21,676 nt of DNA, taken from positions 1 through 21,676 of the forward strand of contig JAQVNJ010000106.1 in NCBI GenBank assembly GCA_028703175.1, written 5' to 3'. Origin of the DNA: JAAYCB01 sp012744395. Lineage in GTDB: Bacteria; Planctomycetota; Planctomycetia; Pirellulales; Thermoguttaceae. Both the position numbers and the translations under genes were made by a program. The notes under the pieces are model-generated. The model saw only the letters and a list, made by a program, of their open reading frames with translations, was not told the DNA's origin and searched no databases. Shown one piece after another: positions 7,336 through 16,620 of this stretch; within the stretch, counting starts at the first letter, position 1, and each line of letters begins with the position of its first letter.

Positions 7336-9075
7336 TTACCAGAAGATCAGGTTCAGCACGACCGCCGCGGCGAGGACGACGGTGCCCAGCAAGGCCGGCT
7401 GCAAGTACCAGGGCACCCCATGCTCCTTGATGCGGGGGGTGAGCGAATAGACGAGCCCGCGAAGCTCATCATCGGTTTTATTTCGCCGCGTGGCGAGGGA
7501 AACGGCGATCGTGACAACGAAGCAGCCGGTCCAGGCGAAGATCGCGGCCCAGAAGTTCTGGGCCATGTCGACCGGATAGGTGTGGAGGACGTGGCCGCCA
7601 ACGAGCCAGCCGCCTTTGACGCCGACCGTTGCCCCGGCCGGCAGGGTCAACCCGTGGTGCAGCGCGGCCGCCCCCGTGCCCGCCAGCAGGCCGAAAAACG
7701 CGCCGTGGCCGGTCGCCCGCCGCCAGAACATGCCCAACAGGAACGTGGCGAACAGCGGCGCGTTGACAAACCCGAACACGAGTTGCAGCATGTCCATGAT
7801 ATTATTGAACTCGCGCGCCACGTAGGCGCAGGCGACGCTGATCAGGATGCCGATCACCGTGATGATGTGGCCCATCCGCAGGTAGTGCCGGTCGGGCTGG
7901 CCGGGGCGGATGTAGCTCTGGTAGAGATCGTATGTCCAGACGGTGTTGAACGCGGTGACGTTGCCGGCCATGCCCGACATGAACGAGGCCATCAAGGCGG
8001 TAATCCCGACGCCCAACAGGCCCGAGGGGCAGAACCGTGCGAGCATCACCGGCACGGTCATGTTGAAATCGGTGGCGCCGTTCTCGTCCTTGGGCAGGAA
8101 GTCACCCAGCTCGTGGTGCATGGCGATGGCGATCATGCCCGGCAGGATCACCAGGGCGGGAAAGAGCATCTTGGGAACGGCGGCAATCAGCGGCGTCCGC
8201 CGGGCCGCCGACATCGAATCCGCCGCCATCGCCCGCTGGACCACCAGGAAGTCCGTGCACCAGTAGCCGAACGAGAGCACGAATCCCAGGCCCATCACCA
8301 TTCCGAACCACTCGACCCCCATCGGGTTGGCGTCTGGCGAAGTCATGTGCGCCCAGGACTGCGTCCAGGCGCCTTCGGCAAACACCCTGCCCGCGGGATT
8401 CGCCGGGCTGGCGGCCACGGTATTCAGCTTGGCCACCAAGGCGTCCCAGCCGCCGACGCTCTCCAGGCCAAGCCAGACCAGCGGCACGAAACCGAACACG
8501 ATCATGAAGAATTGCAGCACCTCGTTGTAGATCGCCGAGGTCAGTCCGCCCAGGAAGATATAGGCCAGCACGATCAGGGCCGAAACCGCAATGCACAAGT
8601 CGTAGGGGAAGCCGAGAATCTGCTCCAGGAGCCGGGCCAGGGCGTGCATCGAGATGCCGGACGAAAAGACGGTCATCACCGCGAACGAGATCGCGTTGAA
8701 CGCGCGCGTCTTTTCGTCGAACCGCAGCTTCAAGTACTCGGGGACGGAACGGGCCTTCGAGCCGTAGTAAAACGGCATCATGAAGATGCCGACGAAGACC
8801 ATCGCCGGGATCGCGCCGACCCAGTAGAAGTGGCTGGTCATGATCCCGTACTTGGCCCCCGAGGCGGCCATGCCGATGACTTCCTGGGCGCCGAGGTTCG
8901 CCGAGATGAAGGCCAGCCCGCAGATCCAGGCCGGAATCGCCCGGCCCGACAGGAAGAAGTCGCTGCTGGTCTTCATGTAGCGTCGCAGCGCCCACCCGAT
9001 GCCCAGCACAAACACGAAGTACACCGCCAAAATCAGATAGTCGACCGGGGCGAGGGCAATGCTGAGATTCGGCAT
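7336..9075 (-). CDS. Sodium:solute symporter, SGLT-like (SSS family)
   Basis: This is an inner-membrane carrier of 579 residues that couples Na+ entry to uptake of an organic solute. It has about 14 hydrophobic segments. The N-terminal part is close to vSGLT-type sugar carriers: a first helix around DYLILAVYFVFVLGIGW, then DFFLSGRAIPAWICGLAFISANLGAQEVIGMAASGAKYG, and VPEYLKLRFDEKTR in the loop before the next helix. Further conserved blocks are AYIFLGGLTSAIYNEVLQ and GVGITALMASFMSGMAGNVTAFNT. AGGA eight bases before the ATG supports the start. It lies between the secreted carbohydrate-active proteins and the small membrane protein on the same strand, which points to import of a sugar or uronate released outside. 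The substrate cannot be read from sequence alone. Confidence 0.93.
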   Translation of the reverse strand: MPNLSIALAPVDYLILAVYFVFVLGIGWALRRYMKTSSDFFLSGRAIPAWICGLAFISANLGAQEVIGMAASGAKYGIMTSHFYWVGAIPAMVFVGIFMMPFYYGSKARSVPEYLKLRFDEKTRAFNAISFAVMTVFSSGISMHALARLLEQILGFPYDLCIAVSALIVLAYIFLGGLTSAIYNEVLQFFMIVFGFVPLVWLGLESVGGWDALVAKLNTVAASPANPAGRVFAEGAWTQSWAHMTSPDANPMGVEWFGMVMGLGFVLSFGYWCTDFLVVQRAMAADSMSAARRTPLIAAVPKMLFPALVILPGMIAIAMHHELGDFLPKDENGATDFNMTVPVMLARFCPSGLLGVGITALMASFMSGMAGNVTAFNTVWTYDLYQSYIRPGQPDRHYLRMGHIITVIGILISVACAYVAREFNNIMDMLQLVFGFVNAPLFATFLLGMFWRRATGHGAFFGLLAGTGAAALHHGLTLPAGATVGVKGGWLVGGHVLHTYPVDMAQNFWAAIFAWTGCFVVTIAVSLATRRNKTDDELRGLVYSLTPRIKEHGVPWYLQPALLGTVVLAAAVVLNLIFW

Positions 9076-9203
9076 GCGTGATTCCTTCAGTGATCGCGGC
9101 CGGGGGCTTGTGAGGTTCTATCCCGTTTGCCCGTGATGATACCGGCCGATCCTCGACCCGTCGAGCCCCGGCTTTTCCCAAACGGGGCCTCTGCGCCCAT
9201 CCC

Positions 9204-9225
9204 CCGGTCCCGCGCCGGGGACCGG
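9204..9225. other. Perfect 8-bp hairpin between the DUF4838 and symporter genes
   Basis: CCGGTCCC (9204-9211) and GGGACCGG (9218-9225) are perfectly complementary around a 6-nt loop. A smaller stem, GCGAA/TTCGC, lies next to it at 9225-9239. The hairpin lies downstream of the DUF4838 stop and about 130 nt before the symporter start on the minus strand. There is no U tract on either side, so intrinsic termination is doubtful; an RNA-stabilising or attenuating structure between the two genes is possible. Confidence 0.35.
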
Positions 9226-9343
9226 CGAAGTGTATTCGCTGAGAGCGGACAATCGTCTGGCGAATCGTACACGTTTGCAGCGCCGCCAGCCTGGCACCTC
9301 GGCGAGGCCGCATCTGGCCGCCAGCTCGGTCCAGCTCGGCCGC

Positions 9344-12211
9344 TTACTTCCCTTGCTCGCGGTGGCGGACGAAGTTCTCCAGCATTTTCGCGGGCGAGAG
9401 GCGGATGTCGTCGCCCCCGAGGACGATCATCCCCTTGCCGTAGCGCCGTGCCAGCAGGTAGGGGAACGTCATCCCGTCGCCGCCGGGCGCGGTCGCCAGC
9501 ACGGTCCAACCGGAAGCGTCGTCGGGCACGAACCCGTAGGCCGGCGTGATCTGGGTTTTCAGACCGGCGAGCAGGTTGTGCGGCTTGCCGCTCCAGTCGC
9601 GCGGCGCGATCAGCGCGGTGGTCCGCGCGGCGAGCGGGAGCTTGCCGCACTGGACCGATTTCACTTTCAGCGCGGGGTCCTGAAAATACTCATCCAGCGG
9701 GATTCCCCAATACGAGACGAAAACCGCCACCGCCCCGTTCCTGACCGCGGGAACCAGATGCGTCCGCCAGTAATCGGCGGGGACCTTGTTCGGCCCATGG
9801 GGATGGCGGAACCAGTAGGCGTCGCACTGCCCATCGATCGCGCCGAGTTGCTCCGTGCTGGAAGCGAGGTGGATCTGCCAGCCGAGCTCGGTGAACTCCT
9901 GGACGATCGCGGCATGGCGCGGGCTCTCGCGGTCCGGCGCCCCGGACCACCAGACGAGCGTGCGGTCGGTGCGGGGGGCGGAGTTGAACAGGAGCACGGC
10001 CGGTTGGCGTTGGGGGAATTCGGCGGTGGCAAAGTCCCGCCGCCGGCCGCTGTGCCGCACGAAGCGGGCCTGCCAGGTTTCGTTCGGGTTGGGCGCTTGC
10101 CCGAGCGAGGCGAAGGGGATGGCCGTTTCCACTTCCCAGCGGTCCGCGTTCAGTCGGGTCTCCGCCCGCCACGGGGGATTCCAGAGGTCTTCCCGGGTTC
10201 CGACGGCCGACTCGCGCCAATCCTGCCGGATTCCCTTGGAATTGACGGCGAAGTGCCAGGTTTCGCCCGTCGCGCCCGAGGACAGCAGCAATTCCACGGC
10301 GTCGTCCTCGACGACCTTGTCGTCGTGCCGGGCGGCGGCGGCCTGCAGGTTGTCGATCTCGGCGTCGCCGCAAGTCCACTTGACCAGCAGCGCATCCCTG
10401 GTCCACGCCGCGCTGACGCGGGTGGAAAAGGCCTCGGCGCCGCCGGCCGGGGCGAACTTCTGCACTCCGGACGCGGAGGAGGCGAAATCCGACGCATCGG
10501 CCAGCAGCGGCAGGTTCAAGCGGGCCGTATCGGCGCCGAGTCGGCGGAGGTCTTGCCACTGGCTGAACAGGACCCGCTCGCGGCGGAGCGCGGCCGCGGC
10601 GCGAGCCCGGACGGCCGGGTCGGCGATCTCCGGCAGTCGCCGTTCGGCGGCGGTAAAGGCCGCGGCCGCCTCTTGCTGCAATTCATCCGTCAGCAAATGC
10701 GGCGCAGTCGCCAGTGCATTGCCGAGAATCGTGGCATGGATCGGCATCGCGGTCCAGGCCCGATCGATCGCCGTGTAATAGTTGAGCATCGGCTCCGCGG
10801 CCTCGCCGAAGACGGTCTGGCACCACGGGTCGAGCACGTCGCGCAGCGGCAGGTCCGGGTCCCAGAGCAGCCGGGCATAGAGATAGATCGAGAGGCGGTT
10901 CTGGACGGCGTGTGCATAGACGTCCGGGCCGCTCTTGGGCGAGAGCGAAACCTCGGGAATCAGCGAAACGTGCCCCAGCTTCCTGCTCGTCTTGACCGCG
11001 TCGTCGATCACGCTCAGAAACGGGACGAAGCGGCAGTTCCTGGAATAAATGTCGTATTCGTAGGCATAATTTCCGATCGGCAGACCGGTTGCCTGCCAGG
11101 CGAGCATCGCCCGCATCGTGTCTTCATTGCGGCGGCAATCCGGATGCCCATACGGGTGGATGTTGCAGCGGCTGTAGCTTGCATATTCAATGAACTCGCT
11201 GTTGCGGATCGGGCACTTGGGCACGTCGCGGTAGCCCTGGTAGGCGATCGTGGCGAATTTCAGGTCCGGGAACTCTCTCTTCAGCGTGTCGGTCAGCCGG
11301 TTGTAGAACGCGAACCACGCGGTGGAGACGTCGACCTTGGCGCACTGGGGGCAGCGGCAATAGTCCTGATTATCGCTGGGAAAGACGCTGAGGATTTCCA
11401 GAAAGGGGCGTTTGCGCAGGTAGGCGGCCGTCTCGGCGGCCACGATCCGGTCGACTTCCGGGTTGCTGAGGCAGATGTTGCTGTTGTAACGCTTGCCGCC
11501 GATCTCGGCGAAATACTCCGGGCGCCGGTCGAAGAGGGCCTTCGGCAGGACGACATTGTGGGAGGACCACATCGAGTAAAAACCCCGACGCTGCTGTTCA
11601 GGTGGAGCGGCGTGGCGGTGGATGTTGATGAAATTGCGGCCCATCCACTCGCGGAACAGGTCCACATCGCGCCAGTCGCCGCACAGATGGAACCCCCGGT
11701 AGGCAAAGCCGGGCCGGTGGTTGAATTTCAATTCCGGCAGGGCCCAGCTTTTCTTATTGGGGATGAATTCTCCGTCGCTTCCGGGCCATAACCAGCGCAC
11801 TTGAAGCTCGTTTTGCAGGAAGCAGTACACCGCATACAGCGCCGCGCGCGGCTGGTTGCCGGCCAGGTAGAGATTGCCGTCGAGGGTGTAGACGGCCACC
11901 TCCTCGACATCGCCCGGGCGGAGATTCAAGGCGGCGGCGCGCGATCCGACGTGCGGATTCTCCAGGTCGCCGAGGACAATCGCCCGGCGGTCCGGCAACG
12001 TGGCCGAGACGAGGATTTCGAAGTCCGCCCCGGAGATCTTCTTCAGCGCATCGCGGAGTTCCTCGGCAGCAAACGCTTCCGTCGGGCCGGCTTGGGGGGA
12101 CAGGCAGATCTTCCAGTCCGTGCGGCCATCCTGGAAGAGCGGTTCGCTCCCCAGGGAGACGCGCGCCATCAGCAAGACGAAGACGGCCCGATGCAAGCAC
12201 CTGTACATCAT
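9344..12211 (-). CDS. Secreted DUF4838 protein with CBM9-like and ThuA-like C-terminal domains
   Basis: This 955-residue exported protein starts with a signal peptide (about 1-21: basic start, then VFVLLMARVSLG). An alpha-glucuronidase-N-like domain (about 25-150: EAFAAEELRDALKKISG, YAVYCFLQNELQVRWLWPG) precedes the DUF4838 core (about 165-450), with RPEYFAEIGGKRY, ICLSNPEV and a cysteine-rich FPSDNQDYCRCPQC loop. A helical region follows, then a CBM9-like sandwich (about 580-738: AAWTRDALLVKWTCGDAEI, DDAVELLLSS, WEVETAIPFASLG) and a ThuA/glutaminase-like alpha/beta domain (about 745-945: RTLVWWSGAP, YWRTHLVPAVRNGAVAVFVSYWG, MIVLGGDDIRLSP). GAGG stands eight bases before the ATG. It lies 42 nt behind the beta-helix gene, so they are probably one transcript. 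A role in cell-surface glycan binding or cleavage is inferred; the reaction is unknown. Confidence 0.85.
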   Translation of the reverse strand: MMYRCLHRAVFVLLMARVSLGSEPLFQDGRTDWKICLSPQAGPTEAFAAEELRDALKKISGADFEILVSATLPDRRAIVLGDLENPHVGSRAAALNLRPGDVEEVAVYTLDGNLYLAGNQPRAALYAVYCFLQNELQVRWLWPGSDGEFIPNKKSWALPELKFNHRPGFAYRGFHLCGDWRDVDLFREWMGRNFINIHRHAAPPEQQRRGFYSMWSSHNVVLPKALFDRRPEYFAEIGGKRYNSNICLSNPEVDRIVAAETAAYLRKRPFLEILSVFPSDNQDYCRCPQCAKVDVSTAWFAFYNRLTDTLKREFPDLKFATIAYQGYRDVPKCPIRNSEFIEYASYSRCNIHPYGHPDCRRNEDTMRAMLAWQATGLPIGNYAYEYDIYSRNCRFVPFLSVIDDAVKTSRKLGHVSLIPEVSLSPKSGPDVYAHAVQNRLSIYLYARLLWDPDLPLRDVLDPWCQTVFGEAAEPMLNYYTAIDRAWTAMPIHATILGNALATAPHLLTDELQQEAAAAFTAAERRLPEIADPAVRARAAAALRRERVLFSQWQDLRRLGADTARLNLPLLADASDFASSASGVQKFAPAGGAEAFSTRVSAAWTRDALLVKWTCGDAEIDNLQAAAARHDDKVVEDDAVELLLSSGATGETWHFAVNSKGIRQDWRESAVGTREDLWNPPWRAETRLNADRWEVETAIPFASLGQAPNPNETWQARFVRHSGRRRDFATAEFPQRQPAVLLFNSAPRTDRTLVWWSGAPDRESPRHAAIVQEFTELGWQIHLASSTEQLGAIDGQCDAYWFRHPHGPNKVPADYWRTHLVPAVRNGAVAVFVSYWGIPLDEYFQDPALKVKSVQCGKLPLAARTTALIAPRDWSGKPHNLLAGLKTQITPAYGFVPDDASGWTVLATAPGGDGMTFPYLLARRYGKGMIVLGGDDIRLSPAKMLENFVRHREQGK

Positions 12212-12253
12212 TTGAGCACCCTCAGCGTGATTGGCGTTGCGGCAAGGATCGTT

Positions 12254-14296
12254 TTACCGCGCGGAACGGGGGCCGATCTTGTCGATCGGGATCGGCTCGA
12301 AGGCGGGGACTTTTGCCCAAACGGCGGGCAGTTTCGAGAGATCGAGTCGCGGCGGCGTGCCGGCCTCGAACAACTCGGGAAACTCCGCGAGCGGCCACTC
12401 GGCATTGTTCGCCCGGTCGATCCATTCCGGGTCGACTTCCTTTTTCAGATCAAACGGCTTTTTGCAGCCGATCATGATGTTGTCGCGCATCGAGTTGCCC
12501 ATCGGCTGGAGTGGATTCTCGTCCATGGTTCTCGCCAGTCGTGGATACCGCTCCTTCCAGAGGGGCGACTGGTAGCCGAGCTTTTCGCACTTGGCCAAGA
12601 GATTCCAGGAGTCGGGCCGGTCGAAGACGATCCCGCGGGGGCCGCGGGCGTCGACATGGATGCCGATCGGCTGGTCGATGAAGATGTTGCCGCGGAACGT
12701 GTTGTCGCGTCCGCCGCCCAGGAGCACGCCCCGGTTGCCGCAGCGATAGACGATATTGCCGATGACCGTTTCTCCGCTGTCGCAATCGTCGAGGTAGATC
12801 GCCTGGGCGCCGCTGCCGCCCTTGACCGCGACATCGTGGATGTAGTTCCAGCGCACGATGTTTCCCTGGCTGGCCCAGTCGCGGCCCGTGTAGAAGACGC
12901 CCACGTCGGCATAGTGGATGCACATGGTGTGGGCTTCGTTCAGTTCCAGAACGTGCTCGTTGCCCCCGTAGGCAACAGCGCCGGTCGGGCCGTGATGGAA
13001 GAGATTGTTGGCCAGGCGGTTTCCACAACCGTTGAGAAACGCGCAGCGCCCCCCCTCCCAGTTCAGCCGGCCGACGTGGTGGACGTGGCAGTTCTCGATC
13101 GAGCACTCGCCGGGCGTGAGCGTCTTGCGATCGCCGCCGGAAATCCTGATCCCCGAGGAGCCGACCTCGGTAACCTCGCAGCGGGCCGCCGTCATGTGGG
13201 CGCCGCTGAGGGAGATTCCATTGCGGCCCATGTTGCGGACCAGGCAGTCTTCCACGCGGCAGTGGCGGCCGTTGCTGATCACGATGCCCGCACCGCAGCC
13301 GTTCTCGATCGTCAGGTCGCGGAACGTCAGCCAGGCCGAGCCGTCGGCCCGGATGAGCGGCTGCCGGCAGAGGGTCACTCGGACCGGCGTCTTCTCCACG
13401 TCGCCGGGCGGCCAGAAGTAGAGCCGGTTCTTCTGGCGATCGAGGTAATACTCGCCCGGCTGATCGAGTTCCTCGAACACGTGCAGTGCATAGAACGAAT
13501 GCTTCGAGTCCTTGCGCCACGGCGAGCCGACCCCGTAGGTGTGCATGGCGGCCAGCCGGAGTTCGCCGCTGGCCGGGTCGTAGGAGGCCGCCTTCAAGAC
13601 CTCGTCGCTCCACTCATAGCACCAGAAGCCGTGCAGCCAGACCCCGCGGTCGAAATCCCACAACCGGGCCCGATCGCCGGGGAACTGGAACGCGCCCGGC
13701 CGATAAACGGTCCGCGAGACCCAGTGCGTGACGCCCGACGCCCCGGAATCGATCACCTTGTCGAACTCGGCGAACCCATCGTTCGGCCAGCGGGCGGATT
13801 GCATCGGCCGGTCGCCGAAGATGACCTCCTCCTGGCCGTGGTCGCGATGCTTGTCTGGCAGCGGCGCCAGCGGGGGGAAGCCCTGGTCCGCGAGGTCGGC
13901 GACCAGGACATGCCGTTTTGCTTCGGCCGAGACGAGCGGCTTCGCCTCGTCGGCCGAGATCGGGCGGAACTCGCCCACGGTCCGCGCGCCGGTCAGCCGG
14001 ACGGCGCCGGCCTCGGTTCCCCGCAAGATGAGCGGCTGCTCGGCCGTCCCGGCGTGCTGGGCGCCGAGCGTCAGGCCCTTTTCGAGGTAGTATTCGCCCG
14101 GTCCGATCCAGATCGTCGCCGGCCCGGCCCCGCGGATCGCGTCGACCGCCTTGGGAATGCTCGCCAGGGGTTTTTCCTTGGTTCCGGGGTTTGCATCATC
14201 CCCTTCTCTGGCGACATAGACGTCGCGAGCCGTCGCGGACAGCGTCACCCCCCAGATGGCGCAAACGACGGCCAGCCGGTAGATGGCTTGGCGCAT
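12254..14296 (-). CDS. Secreted right-handed parallel beta-helix protein, possible GH141-like carbohydrate enzyme
   Basis: This 680-residue protein has a signal peptide (about 1-23, cleaved near SATA-RD). The N-terminal block DVYVAREGDDANPGTKEKP...IPKAVDAIR is the DUF1565-type opening common to beta-helix glycan enzymes. A spacer domain with QSARWPNDGFAEF follows. The coils of the helix run from about 310 to 540, with repeated short strands such as LTIENGCGAGIVISNG, CRVEDCLVRNMGRNGISLSG and GNIVYRCGNRGVLLGGG. The arrangement resembles GH141-type fucosidase/xylanase proteins, but I cannot confirm catalytic residues; a pectate-lyase-like or purely binding role is also possible. AAGGAGT eight bases before the ATG is a strong ribosome site. 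It is the first gene of the minus-strand carbohydrate group. Confidence 0.87.
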   Translation of the reverse strand: MRQAIYRLAVVCAIWGVTLSATARDVYVAREGDDANPGTKEKPLASIPKAVDAIRGAGPATIWIGPGEYYLEKGLTLGAQHAGTAEQPLILRGTEAGAVRLTGARTVGEFRPISADEAKPLVSAEAKRHVLVADLADQGFPPLAPLPDKHRDHGQEEVIFGDRPMQSARWPNDGFAEFDKVIDSGASGVTHWVSRTVYRPGAFQFPGDRARLWDFDRGVWLHGFWCYEWSDEVLKAASYDPASGELRLAAMHTYGVGSPWRKDSKHSFYALHVFEELDQPGEYYLDRQKNRLYFWPPGDVEKTPVRVTLCRQPLIRADGSAWLTFRDLTIENGCGAGIVISNGRHCRVEDCLVRNMGRNGISLSGAHMTAARCEVTEVGSSGIRISGGDRKTLTPGECSIENCHVHHVGRLNWEGGRCAFLNGCGNRLANNLFHHGPTGAVAYGGNEHVLELNEAHTMCIHYADVGVFYTGRDWASQGNIVRWNYIHDVAVKGGSGAQAIYLDDCDSGETVIGNIVYRCGNRGVLLGGGRDNTFRGNIFIDQPIGIHVDARGPRGIVFDRPDSWNLLAKCEKLGYQSPLWKERYPRLARTMDENPLQPMGNSMRDNIMIGCKKPFDLKKEVDPEWIDRANNAEWPLAEFPELFEAGTPPRLDLSKLPAVWAKVPAFEPIPIDKIGPRSAR

Positions 14297-14624
14297 GGCA
14301 AGACTCCTTCAATGTGGGACGGATCATCACCGGGCCGATCGGCTTCTTCCGCGACACTGTAACCGATGGCACGGCGGGCTGGCAAGCGTGCGGAGCGAGT
14401 CTTGGGGCAGTCGACGGCGCCGGGCTGGGCCCGCCAGCGCGGAGCGGAGCGGGGCGGCGGCGGAGTTGGCTGGAGGGCCCGGGCCGCCCGTGGACGCGTA
14501 GAATTCGCAAAGCACGTAGATTCTTCGACGTCTTGATCTTCCGTCTGGTTTGGCGGAAACTTAACTGTTGCGCCTGGAATCGAGACATTCCGATTCCGCC
14601 CGTTTGCCCTGCGAGTCTTCGTTC
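14297..14624. other. Divergent intergenic region, 328 nt
   Basis: This region lies between the leftward carbohydrate group and the rightward SPFH cluster, so it should carry promoters for both. The outer part is strongly GC-rich (a GGAGCGGAGCGGGGCGG run near 14440-14456). The part from about 14500 to 14570 is more AT-rich (AAAGCACGTAGATTCTTCG, TTGATCTTCC) and is the most likely promoter location for the plus-strand genes, but no convincing -35/-10 pair is visible. No gene is supported here. Confidence 0.45.
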
Positions 14625-16442
14625 ATGCAGAATACCGCAGCAGCAGAGCCTCCTGCCGCCGAGGGCACCGCCGCCGATTGTCCGCCGCAGCCGGGGCGGC
14701 TCTGGTCGCGGGTGATGTCGTGGTCCGCTTGGGCCATCTTGGCCGGGTACATCGTCGTGCTCGTCCTGCGCGTCCAGGTGAAGCGCCGGTCGGTCACGCA
14801 CCCCGCGGAACTGACGCTGGGCGATCTACTCCGCTGGCGGCAGTTGCTGGCGGAATCGCTGGCGGCTTTCGTACAGACGGGCCTGTGTTTCTTTCTCTTC
14901 GGGTTTCTGGTCGCGGCGGCAATCGGCGCCGCTCCGGCGGGCCGCAGCGCGGCTCGGGGGGCGGTCGGCTGGGGGACCTTCCTGGCGCGCTGGCTGCTGA
15001 TCGGCGCGCTTGGCGCCGGGCTCTGGGTGTCGCTCTGCCTGGCCGAAACAGGCCGGCTTCCCGGCCTCGCCCTGTCGTTCGTGCCGCTGGCGGGCTATCT
15101 GCCGGGTCTGTGGGTCGGCCGCGGGCTGGCGTGCGGCCCCCGCGCGGCGGCCTGGCTTGTGCCAAAACTCGCCCTGGGGCTGGCCGTGGCCGCCGCCGGG
15201 CTGGCAGCCCTGGGGCTTCTCACCACCGCCAGGCAGCCGCTGGCCTTGGACGTACCCCAGGTGACTTCCGCCGACAAGCGGCGGCTCGTGGAGATTTTGA
15301 AAAGACCGAAACCTTTGGAGGGCGGGTCGCGATCGCTCTATCTGGCGGAGAACGATCTGAACCTGATTCTCGCCATGGGCATGGCCCAGGTCGTCCCCGG
15401 GGGCAAGGGGTTGATCGCACTGGATGAGGGCACGATCTCGGCGGTCGTGTCGCTTCCCTTGAACGAGTCGGCGGGGCTGCGCCGCTGGTATCTCAACGGC
15501 CAGGCCGCATGGCAGCTGGAGCTCGAAGGCGAGCGGCTCAAGGTCCGCTTTCTCCATTGCCGCATCGGCCGGTTGGCGGTTCCGCAGTTCCTCCTCGACC
15601 AGACGCTTGACGCGATGACGGTGATGGTGCTTGGCGACCGTGATTTGAAGGCGGTCGTCGCCGCGCTCGGCGCGCTGCGCGTGCACTCCGACGGGGTCGA
15701 GGCCGTGCTCGTGTCGCGGGGGCTCGTCGACCGCGTGCTCCCCTCGCTGGTGGCCCGGTTGGGGCGGAATCCCGGCATGGCGGTGCGGACCGCGGTTTAC
15801 TACCGCCACCTGATCGTCGCCGCCCGGCAATTCCCCCAGGAAGGCCGGTTTTCCGCCTTCCTTCGCGCGGCGTTTACCCTGGCGAGGACCCGCTCGCGCG
15901 AGAACGACCCGATGCTGGAAAACCGGGCGGCGATCCTAGCGCTGGCGATCCTGCTCGGGCACCGGCAGATCGAGCATCTGGTGGGGCCGGTCAGCGACGA
16001 CGCGCTCCGCTCGGAGGCGCGCCGGCTTATGGGCCGGGTGACGCTGAGGGGTCGGCCCGATTGGTGCCGCCACTACTTCGTGAGCGCGGCGCTGGCCCTG
16101 TTGTCGAATGAGTCACTCAGCGACGAGGCGGGCCTGCTGAAGGAGGAACTCGATGCCGGCCGCGGCGGCAGCGGCTTCTCGTTCTCCGATCTGATCGCCG
16201 ACCGGGCCGGGACACAGTTTGCCCTGGCGGCCACGCGCGACGAGGCGGCCGCACGGCGGATGCAATCCCGACTGGCCGACGGATTCCAGCTCGGCCTGGT
16301 CTTCCCCGAAGCGGCCGATCTGCCGGAGGGCATCTCCGACGAGCAATTGGAGAAGGACTATGGCGGCGTCGGCGGCGCCGAGTACAACCAGGTGATCGGC
16401 GAGATCGAGCGTCGCCTGGCGGGCTGTGAGGGTCTGCAATAG
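14625..16442 (+). CDS. Uncharacterised polytopic membrane protein upstream of the pseudo-ATPase/SPFH genes
   Basis: I do not recognise this family with certainty. From the ATG at 14625 the protein has 605 residues; the frame is also open to a TTG at 14568, and neither start has a strong ribosome site. Hydrophobic segments lie at about 33-50, 76-100, 118-140, 146-165 and 177-200, so the N-terminal third is membrane-embedded, with a faintly VanZ-like look. The soluble remainder begins with a SLYLAENDLNLIL strand/helix resembling the start of YpmS-type extracytoplasmic domains (weak). It then contains an ARTRSRENDPMLENRAAILALAILL helix pair and a distinctive GGSGFSFSDLIADRAGT motif near 514-530, followed by FPEAADLPEGIS. 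It precedes the ATPase-SPFH fusion on the same strand after a 322-nt gap, so a joint function is plausible but not shown. Confidence 0.8.
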   Translation: MQNTAAAEPPAAEGTAADCPPQPGRLWSRVMSWSAWAILAGYIVVLVLRVQVKRRSVTHPAELTLGDLLRWRQLLAESLAAFVQTGLCFFLFGFLVAAAIGAAPAGRSAARGAVGWGTFLARWLLIGALGAGLWVSLCLAETGRLPGLALSFVPLAGYLPGLWVGRGLACGPRAAAWLVPKLALGLAVAAAGLAALGLLTTARQPLALDVPQVTSADKRRLVEILKRPKPLEGGSRSLYLAENDLNLILAMGMAQVVPGGKGLIALDEGTISAVVSLPLNESAGLRRWYLNGQAAWQLELEGERLKVRFLHCRIGRLAVPQFLLDQTLDAMTVMVLGDRDLKAVVAALGALRVHSDGVEAVLVSRGLVDRVLPSLVARLGRNPGMAVRTAVYYRHLIVAARQFPQEGRFSAFLRAAFTLARTRSRENDPMLENRAAILALAILLGHRQIEHLVGPVSDDALRSEARRLMGRVTLRGRPDWCRHYFVSAALALLSNESLSDEAGLLKEELDAGRGGSGFSFSDLIADRAGTQFALAATRDEAAARRMQSRLADGFQLGLVFPEAADLPEGISDEQLEKDYGGVGGAEYNQVIGEIERRLAGCEGLQ

Positions 16443-16620
16443 GCCGGGGAGATGCGGTTTGCGAGCGGTCTGCCCCCGGAATATCCTGGTAGACATGGGA
16501 GAGCTGCGCGAAAAAGGCGGTCGGTTAGTTTGCGGCGTGCGGGAACCGACAGGCTATCGGCCAGGGCCCACACAGGGCCAGTCCCCGTGGCGAACGGTTT
16601 GGCGTGGTGGGAGGAGCGGA

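Noticed and set aside
7189..9081. 630-codon open frame on the plus strand
   Set aside because: Mirror of the symporter gene; the His/Arg/Gln/Asp-rich translation shows no fold signature, while the opposite strand encodes a clear SSS carrier.
9230..14362. Two 853-codon open frames on the plus strand (9230-11791 and 11801-14362)
   Set aside because: Antisense shadows of the DUF4838 and beta-helix genes, which have signal peptides, ribosome sites and recognisable domains.
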